In this document: positions 17,629 to 25,649 of the stretch, piece after piece
How the letters are laid out: the number at the start of each line of letters is the position of its first letter
Numbering within the stretch: position 1 is the stretch's first letter
Assembly: GCF_021261325.1 (NCBI RefSeq)
Contig: NZ_JAJSBI010000012.1
Location: 224,554-288,553, forward strand
Reading direction: 5' to 3'
DNA: 64,000 nucleotides
DNA from: Streptomyces guryensis
GTDB taxonomy: Bacteria > Actinomycetota > Actinomycetes > Streptomycetales > Streptomycetaceae
Notes under the pieces: generated by a model
What the model was told of the DNA's origin: nothing
What the model saw: the letters and a program-made list of their open reading frames with translations, nothing else
Databases searched by the model: none
Position numbers and translations under genes: made by a program

Positions 17629-19323
17629 ATGACGCCGAACGCCGCTTCCGCCTCGTCCGGGCCCAGCCGGAGAAGTTTCCTCGCATCGACTGCCGTCGCC
17701 ACGGCCGCTGTTGCGGGCGGGATGCCGTTGCTTGCCGCCTGCGGGGGATCGGAGAGCGGGTCGGGCGGGGGCACCACGTCGGGCAAGAACGCGAAGAAGA
17801 TCCTCCCGGCCTATGTGGCCAGCAACGTGGTGACGCCGGACATCCCGGCCAAGAACGGCTCCGCCATGGGCTTCACCGGCAAGCTCGACGTCGCCACCCT
17901 GAAGTCCTCGGTGCCCAAGAAGCTCGGCAAGGGCGGCAAGGTCACCATCATGTCGCCGTTCTGGGGCTCACCGCCGAAGCAGAGCTGCGCCTACTACACC
18001 GCGGCCAACGCCATGATCGGCGTCGACGTCCAGTGGCAGAACCAGGACGGCAACACCTACGACCAGAAGCTCGGCGCGGTCCTCGCCTCCAGTGACATCC
18101 CGGATGTGGTGGTGATCCCGGGCTGGAACATGACCGGCCGGATACCCAGCGCCATCGCGGGCAAGTTCGCCGATCTCGGCCCCTACCTGTCGGGGGACAA
18201 GGCCAAGGAGTACCCGAACCTCGCGGCGATCCCCAGCGACGCCTGGCAGCGGTCCATCTTCGGCGGCGCGCTGAGGGGCCTGCCGCAGCCCACCGAGAGC
18301 GCCGCGAACATCGTGCCTCTTTACCGCCGGGACATCTTCGACAAGGAGGGCTACGAGGTCCCGAAGTCCGCCGACGACTTCATGGCCCTGTGCAAGGAGA
18401 TCACCAACCCCAGGGCCAAGCGGTGGGCCTGCGGTGACATGAAGTGGACCGCGTTCAACAATTTCGGTGTGTTCAGCGGCGCGGAGAAGCCGCTCGGCTG
18501 GAACCTGGTCGACGGCAAGCTGGTCTACCGCATCGAGACCCCGGAGTACCTGGAAGCGCTGGAGTTTGCGCGCAAGCTCATGGCCGCCGGCTACGTCCAC
18601 CCCCAGTTCAAGCTGGGCAAGAGCCAGATCGGCGACCCGGCCCCCCTGTTCGCCAAGGGTGAGTTCCTGATCTGGAACAACAACCTCGTCAACTGGTACG
18701 GGCAGCAGGCATCCCAGGCCGCCCAGAACCCCGACTTCAAGGTCTGGGGCATGGACATCTGGAACCACGACGGCGGTAACCCGACGCTGTGGGCCGCGAA
18801 CCCGGCCGGCATCTTCGCCTTCGTCAACAAGAAGGCCTCCGAGTCCGTCATCCGCGACGTACTGGCCGTCGCCAACGTCACCGCGGCGCCGTACGGCACC
18901 AAGGAGTGGATGATGACCAACTACGGCGTCGAGGGCACGCACTACACCATCAAAAACGGTGTGCCCGTCAAGAACGACACGGGCAACAACGAGGTCGTCA
19001 ACGCCTACGTCATGGTCGCGAGCCCCGCCCCGACCATCGCCCACCCCGACTTCCCGGACGTCACCAGGGCCATGGTCGAGTGGGAGCAGCGGATGGGCGC
19101 CTTCACCAGGAAGTCGTCCTTCTGGGGCCTGCAGGTCGCCGAGCCCAACCGCTACACGAACCTTTCGGACAACTTCGAGCAGTTGGAGGACGACATCGTC
19201 CGCGGCCACAAGAAGATCAGCGACATGCAGCAGGCCGTCTCCGACTGGAAGAAGCGGGGCGGTGACAAGCTGCGCGACTGGTACAAGAAGCTTCTCGACG
19301 AGAACGGCTCGGCGGCGAGCTGA
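17629..19323 (+). CDS. Oligosaccharide ABC transporter substrate-binding lipoprotein
   Basis: This 564-residue protein is an extracellular family 1 solute-binding protein. A Tat signal (SRRSFL) at residues 16-21 and a lipobox (LLAAC) ending at about Cys37 indicate export folded and lipid anchoring. Its length is that of the larger YtcQ/LpqY-like binding proteins for oligosaccharides rather than the ~430-residue sugar-binding proteins. It heads an operon that continues with two permeases and four glycoside hydrolases, so its ligand is probably a xyloglucan-derived oligosaccharide. An exact LacI-type operator sits upstream. Recognition of xyloglucan fragments is inferred from the neighbours only. 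Confidence 0.88.
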   Translation: MTPNAASASSGPSRRSFLASTAVATAAVAGGMPLLAACGGSESGSGGGTTSGKNAKKILPAYVASNVVTPDIPAKNGSAMGFTGKLDVATLKSSVPKKLGKGGKVTIMSPFWGSPPKQSCAYYTAANAMIGVDVQWQNQDGNTYDQKLGAVLASSDIPDVVVIPGWNMTGRIPSAIAGKFADLGPYLSGDKAKEYPNLAAIPSDAWQRSIFGGALRGLPQPTESAANIVPLYRRDIFDKEGYEVPKSADDFMALCKEITNPRAKRWACGDMKWTAFNNFGVFSGAEKPLGWNLVDGKLVYRIETPEYLEALEFARKLMAAGYVHPQFKLGKSQIGDPAPLFAKGEFLIWNNNLVNWYGQQASQAAQNPDFKVWGMDIWNHDGGNPTLWAANPAGIFAFVNKKASESVIRDVLAVANVTAAPYGTKEWMMTNYGVEGTHYTIKNGVPVKNDTGNNEVVNAYVMVASPAPTIAHPDFPDVTRAMVEWEQRMGAFTRKSSFWGLQVAEPNRYTNLSDNFEQLEDDIVRGHKKISDMQQAVSDWKKRGGDKLRDWYKKLLDENGSAAS

Positions 19324-19350
19324 TCAGGCTCTGAGGCAAGGAGAACAGCT

Positions 19351-20388
19351 GTGTCCCACAGCACGGTGCCTCGGACCAGCGCCGAGGCCGGCACGACGGT
19401 GGAGAGCCCGGTGGCGTCCGACGACGTCACCGGCGCCCGGGAGGCCCGACGCGGTCCGGGCAAGCTGGGCTTCCGGCTCAGGTTCAGACGAGACCGCACC
19501 CTGCTCCTCATGACGTTGCCGGCCATCGTGCTGGTCCTGGTCTTCAACTACCTGCCGATCCTGGGCAATGTGGTCGCCTTCCAGGACTACGACCCCTACG
19601 TCAGCGACAACGGCATCGTCGCCATGCTGCACAGCCCCTTCGTGGGCCTGGCGAACTTCCAGGAGATCTTCGGGGACTCCGCCTTCTGGAACGCCGTCCA
19701 GAACACGTTCGTGCTGTTCTTCGTCCAGCTGCTGCTGTTCTTCCCGATCCCGATCCTGCTCGCGCTGCTCATCAACAGCGTGGTCCGGCCCCGGGTGCGG
19801 GCGGTCGCACAGGCCGTGCTCTACCTGCCGCACTTCTTCTCCTGGGTGCTGGTCATCGCCGTCTTCCAGCAGATGTTCGGCGGCGCGGGCATGCTCGCCC
19901 AACTGCTGCGCCAGCACGGGTACAACGGCATCGACATCATGACCGACCCCCACACCTTCCCCTTGCTGGTCACCGCGCAGAGCGTGTGGAAGGACGCCGG
20001 GTGGGGGATCATCGTCTTCCTCGCCGCGCTGGCCTCGGTCTCCCAGGACCTCTACGAAGCGGCCGCGATGGACGGCGCCGGCCGCTGGCGCCGCATGTGG
20101 CACGTCACGCTGCCCGCCCTGCGCCCGGTGGTGGCCCTGCTCCTCGTGCTGCGCGTCGGTGACGCCCTCACCGTCGGGTTCGAACAGATCCTGCTGCAAC
20201 GTGACGCCGTGGGGCCGGACGCCGGAGAGGTCCTCGACACCTTCGTGTGGTGGAACGGCGTGCACAACCAGGACTTCGGCTACGCGGCCGCCGCCGGTCT
20301 GATCAAGGGCGTGGTCAGCATCGGCCTCGTCCTCGCCGCGAACAAGGTGGCCCATCTCTTGGGCGAGCAGGGGGTTTACAAGAAGTGA
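19351..20388 (+). CDS. Oligosaccharide ABC transporter permease (YteP/LplB type)
   Basis: This 345-residue membrane permease of the CUT1 class has about six segments. The first follows a charged N-terminus (LLLMTLPAIVLVLVFNYLPI), with the YLPILGNVVAFQDY signature of the YteP/LplB subgroup. The EAA loop is YEAAAMDGAGRWRRMW at about residues 235-250. GTG 19351 is chosen because AAGGAGAAC lies 6-14 bases ahead. Its stop overlaps the next start (GTGA). The cassette has no ATPase, so a shared multi-sugar ATPase encoded elsewhere (MsiK type in Streptomyces) must energise it. Confidence 0.9.
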   Translation: MSHSTVPRTSAEAGTTVESPVASDDVTGAREARRGPGKLGFRLRFRRDRTLLLMTLPAIVLVLVFNYLPILGNVVAFQDYDPYVSDNGIVAMLHSPFVGLANFQEIFGDSAFWNAVQNTFVLFFVQLLLFFPIPILLALLINSVVRPRVRAVAQAVLYLPHFFSWVLVIAVFQQMFGGAGMLAQLLRQHGYNGIDIMTDPHTFPLLVTAQSVWKDAGWGIIVFLAALASVSQDLYEAAAMDGAGRWRRMWHVTLPALRPVVALLLVLRVGDALTVGFEQILLQRDAVGPDAGEVLDTFVWWNGVHNQDFGYAAAAGLIKGVVSIGLVLAANKVAHLLGEQGVYKK

Positions 20389-21320
20389 CCACCGTCGTCG
20401 ACAAACCCGCGAGCAAGCCGTTCCGGTGGGCCGCCCCCGAGCGCCCGGCGTGGGAGGAGGAGCCCTCGAAGGCCGGCCTCGCCAGCAAGGGTCTGGTCCT
20501 GACCTTCGCCTGCCTGGCGGTCCTCTTCCCACTGTGGATCGTGATCGTCACCAGTCTCTCCTCCCGCAAGGCGATCGACGAGGCGGGCGGGCTGGTGATC
20601 GTGCCCAAGGACCTCACCTTCATCGCCTACAAGGAGTTGCTCAGCGGCGGCCAGGTCACCCGGGCCACGGTCATCAGCATCCTCATCACCCTGGTCGGCA
20701 CACTGTTCTCGATGACGGTGTCCGTCCTGTGCGCCTACGGTCTGTCCCGCAGCGGATCGCTCGCGCACCGCTGGATCCTGATGACGCTGCTGGCGACCAT
20801 GTTCTTCAGCGCCGGCCTCATCCCGACGTATCTGCTCGTGCAGTCGCTCGGGCTGACGGACACGTATCTCGCGCTGATCCTTCCCAGCGCGATCAGCGTC
20901 TTCAACATCCTCGTGCTGCGCGGGTTCTTCACGGAGATCTCGCCGGAACTCATCGACAGCGCGCGCATCGACGGGGCCGGGGACTTCCGGATCCTGTGGA
21001 CGATCGTCATGCCGCTGTCGCGGGCCGTCCTCGCGGTGATCACGCTGTTCTACGCCGTCGGGTACTGGAGCGCCTGGTTCAACGCGTCGCTCTATCTGAA
21101 CGACCAGGACAAGATGCCGTTGCAGAACGTCATGATCCAGCTCGTGCAGAGGCAGCAGCAGCCGGTGGGGCTGGGACAGGCCATCAGGACCGGGCAGTTG
21201 TCGGGGCTGGCCATTCAGATGGCGGTCATGGTGATGGCCCTGCTGCCGGTCGCCGTGCTGTCGCCGTTCGTGCAGCGGCATTTCAAGAAGGGCATGCTGA
21301 CCGGCGCGATCAAGGGGTGA
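20385..21320 (+). CDS. Oligosaccharide ABC transporter permease (YtcP type)
   Basis: This 311-residue permease is the second half of the importer. The EAA loop reads DSARIDGAGDFRILW, followed by IVMPLSRAVLAV. AYGLSRSG, near residue 115, and FNASLYLND, near 230, are typical of the YtcP subgroup. It starts with a GTG that overlaps the previous stop by four bases. After its stop a family A repeat element fills the gap before the GH74 gene, so transcription may be reduced there. Confidence 0.9.
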   Translation: MTTVVDKPASKPFRWAAPERPAWEEEPSKAGLASKGLVLTFACLAVLFPLWIVIVTSLSSRKAIDEAGGLVIVPKDLTFIAYKELLSGGQVTRATVISILITLVGTLFSMTVSVLCAYGLSRSGSLAHRWILMTLLATMFFSAGLIPTYLLVQSLGLTDTYLALILPSAISVFNILVLRGFFTEISPELIDSARIDGAGDFRILWTIVMPLSRAVLAVITLFYAVGYWSAWFNASLYLNDQDKMPLQNVMIQLVQRQQQPVGLGQAIRTGQLSGLAIQMAVMVMALLPVAVLSPFVQRHFKKGMLTGAIKG

Positions 21321-21351
21321 CCGGGGGCCCACCGAGTGGGCTCTGTTCCGC

Positions 21352-21430
21352 TGTGTGGCGGGTGCGGGCCTCGTGTGGCTGGTCGCGTCGACGCGGCGGA
21401 GCCGCACATCGATACAGCCCCGTACCCCTC
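21352..21430 (+). repeat. Dispersed repeat family A, copy 1
   Basis: The core GTGGCTGGTCGCG, then GGCGGAGCCGCACATCGATA and CAGCCCCGTACCCC, is shared with copies at 29237, 57031, 58004 and 61122. It lies between the second permease and the GH74 gene, inside an otherwise tight operon. It has lost the C-rich end hairpin of the other copies. Confidence 0.8.
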
Positions 21431-21462
21431 AAAAACAAGGCGTCTCCAGAACGAGGTGTGTC

Positions 21463-23670
21463 ATGTTCGCGTCCCGTCGGGCCGTTCTTGGCGGTGTTGC
21501 AGCTGCTGCCGCGGTCTCCGCCGTACCGTTTCTTCCAGGGCCCGCGCAAGCCGCGGAGCGCGAAGCCGCCGCCCCCGCCTACCGCTGGCGCAACGCCGTC
21601 ATCGGCGGTACCGGGTTCGTCACCGGCATTCTCTTCCACCCCTCCGTCCGGGGTCTCGCCTACTCCCGAACCGACATCGGTGGTGCTTACCGGTGGGACG
21701 ACCGTGCTGCCCGCTGGACGCCTCTGATCGATCATCTCGGGTGGGACGACTGGAACCTGCTCGGCGTCGAGGCGATCGCCCTCGATCCCGCCCACCCGGG
21801 CCGCGTCTACCTCGCCGTCGGCACCTACACACAGCCCTGGGCCGGTAACGGGGCCGTACTGCGGTCCGACGACCGCGGGGCGACCTGGACGCGTGCGGAT
21901 CTGGGGGTGAAGCTGGGCGGCAACGAGGACGGCCGGGGGGCCGGGGAGCGGCTGCTCGTCGATCCCCGGGACAGCGGCACCCTGTGGCTCGGCACCAGAC
22001 ACGACGGGTTGCTCAAGTCCACGGACCGGGGCGCCACCTGGTCCGTCGCGAGCGGCTTCCCGGGCGTCCCGAGCAGCGGCGGCCAGGGTGTCACCTTGCT
22101 CGTCGCCGCCGGGCGGACCCTCTACGCCGGCTGGGGCGACTCCGACGGGACCACCGCCAACCTGTTCCGCACCTCGGACGGCACCACCTGGGAAGCCGTG
22201 CCCGCGCAGCCTTCCGGCACGAGCGCCAAGGTGCCGATCCGGGCCTCGTACGACTGCCACACCCGAGAGCTGTACGTCACCTACGCCGACGCGCCCGGGC
22301 CCAACGGGCAGACCGACGGCAGCGTGCACAAGCTGGCCACGGCCAGGGGCAGGTGGACCGACGTCACGCCAGTGAAGCCCGGCGGGACCGCGAGCGACGG
22401 CACCGCCGACACCTTCGGCTACGGCGGGGTGTCCGTCGACGCCCGCCGCCCCGGCACCGTCGTCGTCTCCACCAACGACCGCTGGACGGAGATCGACACC
22501 GTCTTCCGGTCCACGAACGGCGGCCGTACCTGGACCTCCCTGAAGGACTCCGCGGTCCTCGACATCTCCGAGACCCCGTTCCTCGCCTTCGGCGCCGACA
22601 AGCCCAAGTTCGGCTGGTGGATGCAGGCCCTGGCCCTGGACCCGTACGACTCCGAGCACATCGTCTACGGCACCGGCGCCACCATCTACGGCACCCGGGA
22701 CCTCAGGCACTGGGCCCCGCAGATCCGCGGTCTGGAGGAGACCTCCGTACGGCAGCTGATCTCGCCTCCGACCGGTGAGGCACACCTGATCAGCGGCAAC
22801 GGGGACGTCGGTGTGATGTACCACGAGCGGCTCACGGCGTCGCCCTCGCGCGGCATGGCGACCAACCCCGTCTTCTGGAACGCGACGGGAATCGCCCTGG
22901 CCGCCGCGAGGCCGTCGTACGTCGTCCGCTCGGGCTTCGGAAACACGATCAACGGGGCCTTCTCGAACGACGGCGGCAAGTCCTGGGCGCCCTTCGCGGC
23001 CCAGCCCGACGCGGCCAGGACCGCACCGGGCCCGATCGCCACCAACAGCGACGGCAGCGTGCTGCTGTGGGCCTTCGGGGACAGCAACGGCACCAAGAAC
23101 CCCGCCCAGCGCTCCGCGGACAACGGAACGACCTGGTCGGAGGCCGCCGGCTTCCCCGCGGGCGCCACCCCGGTCGCAGACCCGGCCGACCCGTCGCGCT
23201 TCTACGCGTACGACACCGGCACGGGAACCCTGTTCGCCAGCACCGACGGCGGCCTCACCTTCACCGGCCGCGCGAGCGGACTGCCCTCCGGTGACGCCGA
23301 GTTCCGGCTGGCCGCGGCCCCGGCCCGGTCCGGCGACCTGTGGCTGAGCACCAAGGTCAACGGCCTGTACCGGTCCACCGACGGCGGCGCGACCTTCACC
23401 AAGCTCACCAGCTGCCGGGCCTCGTACACCCTCGCCTTCGGCAGGGCCGCCGACGGCGCCGACTACCCGGCGGTCTACCACGTCGGCGCCTCGGAGGCGA
23501 TCACCGCCGTGTACCGCTCCGACGACGGCGCGAAGAGCTGGGTGCGCGTCAACGACGACCAGCACCAGTGGGGCTACATCGGCGCCGCCATCGCCGCCGA
23601 CCCGCGGGTGTACGGCCGGGTCTACATCGCCACCAACGGGCGGGGCATCCAGTACGGAGAGCCCGTCTGA
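21463..23670 (+). CDS. Secreted GH74 endo-xyloglucanase
   Basis: This 735-residue enzyme has a Tat-type signal peptide (SRRAVLGG, cleavage near AQA-AE, residue ~30) and a double seven-bladed beta-propeller. Asp71 in SRTDIGGAYRW is the expected catalytic acid of GH74. The second Asp is probably in WWMQALALDPYDS. Repeated Asp-box motifs (S-T-D-G-G-x-T/A-F/W) mark the blades. GH74 enzymes cut the beta-1,4-glucan backbone of xyloglucan. The ATG at 21463 follows GAGGTG, and the open frame extends upstream only through repeat sequence. No carbohydrate-binding module is present. The stop overlaps the GH42 start. Confidence 0.93.
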   Translation: MFASRRAVLGGVAAAAAVSAVPFLPGPAQAAEREAAAPAYRWRNAVIGGTGFVTGILFHPSVRGLAYSRTDIGGAYRWDDRAARWTPLIDHLGWDDWNLLGVEAIALDPAHPGRVYLAVGTYTQPWAGNGAVLRSDDRGATWTRADLGVKLGGNEDGRGAGERLLVDPRDSGTLWLGTRHDGLLKSTDRGATWSVASGFPGVPSSGGQGVTLLVAAGRTLYAGWGDSDGTTANLFRTSDGTTWEAVPAQPSGTSAKVPIRASYDCHTRELYVTYADAPGPNGQTDGSVHKLATARGRWTDVTPVKPGGTASDGTADTFGYGGVSVDARRPGTVVVSTNDRWTEIDTVFRSTNGGRTWTSLKDSAVLDISETPFLAFGADKPKFGWWMQALALDPYDSEHIVYGTGATIYGTRDLRHWAPQIRGLEETSVRQLISPPTGEAHLISGNGDVGVMYHERLTASPSRGMATNPVFWNATGIALAAARPSYVVRSGFGNTINGAFSNDGGKSWAPFAAQPDAARTAPGPIATNSDGSVLLWAFGDSNGTKNPAQRSADNGTTWSEAAGFPAGATPVADPADPSRFYAYDTGTGTLFASTDGGLTFTGRASGLPSGDAEFRLAAAPARSGDLWLSTKVNGLYRSTDGGATFTKLTSCRASYTLAFGRAADGADYPAVYHVGASEAITAVYRSDDGAKSWVRVNDDQHQWGYIGAAIAADPRVYGRVYIATNGRGIQYGEPV

Positions 23671-25649
23671 TGCCCGACCTGAGCACGGCGACGAAAGGCC
23701 GCATCCTCTACGGCGGCGACTACAACCCCGAGCAGTGGCCGGAGGACACATGGCTGGAGGACGTCCGCCTGATGAAGGCCGCCGGCGTCAACTCCGTCAC
23801 GCTCGGCGTCTTCTCCTGGTCGACCCTCGAACCCCGGCCCGGGGAGCGGAACTTCGGCTGGCTGGACCGGCTGATGGACCTCATGCACGCGAACGGCATC
23901 GGTGTGGTCCTCGCCACCCCGACCTCCTCACCACCGCCCTGGATGGGCCACCTGTACCCCGACACCCTCCCCGTCGACCAGGACGGCCGGACCGAGCACT
24001 GGGGCGGCCGCCAGCACTTCTCGCACTCCAGCGCCACCTACCGGCGGTTCGCCGCCGCCATCACCGAGGACCTGGCCGCCCGGTACGGCGGCCACCCTGC
24101 CCTCACCATGTGGCACATCAACAACGAGTACTGCACCTTCGACTGGAGCGAGCGGGCCGCCGACCGGTTCAGGATCTGGCTCCAGCGGCGATACGGCAGC
24201 CTCGACGCTCTCAACTCCGCCTGGGGCACCGCCTTCTGGAGCCAGGGCTACGGCGACTTCGCCGAGGTGCACACCCCTCGCCACGCCCACTACATGAAGA
24301 ACCCCACCCAGGTCCTCGACTTCCGCCGCTTCACCTCCGACATGCTCCTGGAGTGCTACCTCGCGGAGCGGGACATCGTCCGCCGGGCCACCCCGCACCT
24401 CCCCGTGACCACCAACTTCATGCCGCTGTGGTTCGGGCAGGACGCCTGGCGCTGGGCCGAGGAGGAGGACGTCGTCTCCGTCGACATCTATCCCGACCCC
24501 CGTGATCCCCTTGGCGCCCAACAGGGCGCCCTCGTCCAGGACATGACCCGCTCGCAGGCGCGCGGGCCCTGGATGCTCATGGAGCAGGCCGCGGGACCGG
24601 TCAACTGGCGGGGCGTGAACCACCCCAAGCCCCGCGGTCTGAACCGGCTCTGGTCCCTCCAGGCCGTCGCGCGCGGCGCCGACGCCGTCTGCTACTTCCA
24701 GTGGCGCCAGTCTCGGCAGGGCGCGGAGAAGTTCCACGCCGGGATGGTCGACCACGCGGGGGAGGAGGGCCGCGTCCATCAGGAGATCAAGCAGCTCGGC
24801 GCCGAACTCCGCGTGCTGTCCGAAAAGGTGACGGGCAGTCACACCGACAACGACATCGCGATCCTGCACGACTGGCAGTCCTGGTGGGCCGGCGTCCAGG
24901 ACGGCCGGCTCTCCAGCGAGGTCGACTACCCGGACGTGCTCAAGGCCTGGCACCGCGCCCTCTGGGAGGCCCACCTCACCACCGGCTTCGCCCACCCCGA
25001 CCACGACCTCACCGCCTACAAGGTGGTCGTCGTCCCCCAGCTCTACGCCCTCACCGACGCGGCGATCGACAACCTCCTCGCCTACGTCCGCCAGGGCGGC
25101 ACCCTCGTCTCCGGGTTCCTCACCGGCATTGCCGACGAGGACGACCGGGTACGCCCCGGCGGCATGGACGCCCGGCTGCGCGAGCTGTTCGGCATCCGCA
25201 CCCTGCACGAGTGGTGGCCCCTCGACGCGGGCGAGCACGCCGAGTGCGAGGGCTCACCAGGCGGTTTCCGGGGCACGTTGTGGTCCGAGGAGATCGACAA
25301 GACCGAGGACGCCACCACGGAGGCCGCCTACAAGGGCGGCGAGCTCGGCGGACTCCCGGCCGTACTCCGCAGGGGCCGCGCCTGGTACCTCTCGACGCTC
25401 CCGGAACCGGACGCCCTGCGCGAGCTCCTGGCCCGTGTCGCCCACGACGCCGGAGTGCGGCCCGCCCTCGCCGGGCTGCCCGACCGGGTCGAGGCGGTCC
25501 GCCGCGGTGACCTGCTCTTCCTCCTCAACCACGGCCGCGAGTCGGTGACCGTCGAGGTGCCCGGCGCACACCGCGACCTGCTGACGGGCGAGGCCGGCAC
25601 GGACCGGGTGACGCTGGGCCGCCATGGAGTGGTGGTACTCGAACGATGA
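23670..25649 (+). CDS. GH42 beta-galactosidase
   Basis: This 659-residue cytoplasmic enzyme has a TIM barrel (residues ~10-390), a trimerisation domain (~400-600) and a small beta-sandwich. The acid/base is Glu153 in HINNEYC and the nucleophile is Glu305 in LMEQAAGPVNW. The opening YGGDYNPEQWPE is diagnostic of GH42. Its start overlaps the GH74 stop by one base (ATGA) and its end overlaps the GH95 start by four. It would remove terminal beta-galactose from xyloglucan side chains (the L unit) after import. Family members can also act on other small galactosides. Confidence 0.93.
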   Translation: MPDLSTATKGRILYGGDYNPEQWPEDTWLEDVRLMKAAGVNSVTLGVFSWSTLEPRPGERNFGWLDRLMDLMHANGIGVVLATPTSSPPPWMGHLYPDTLPVDQDGRTEHWGGRQHFSHSSATYRRFAAAITEDLAARYGGHPALTMWHINNEYCTFDWSERAADRFRIWLQRRYGSLDALNSAWGTAFWSQGYGDFAEVHTPRHAHYMKNPTQVLDFRRFTSDMLLECYLAERDIVRRATPHLPVTTNFMPLWFGQDAWRWAEEEDVVSVDIYPDPRDPLGAQQGALVQDMTRSQARGPWMLMEQAAGPVNWRGVNHPKPRGLNRLWSLQAVARGADAVCYFQWRQSRQGAEKFHAGMVDHAGEEGRVHQEIKQLGAELRVLSEKVTGSHTDNDIAILHDWQSWWAGVQDGRLSSEVDYPDVLKAWHRALWEAHLTTGFAHPDHDLTAYKVVVVPQLYALTDAAIDNLLAYVRQGGTLVSGFLTGIADEDDRVRPGGMDARLRELFGIRTLHEWWPLDAGEHAECEGSPGGFRGTLWSEEIDKTEDATTEAAYKGGELGGLPAVLRRGRAWYLSTLPEPDALRELLARVAHDAGVRPALAGLPDRVEAVRRGDLLFLLNHGRESVTVEVPGAHRDLLTGEAGTDRVTLGRHGVVVLER

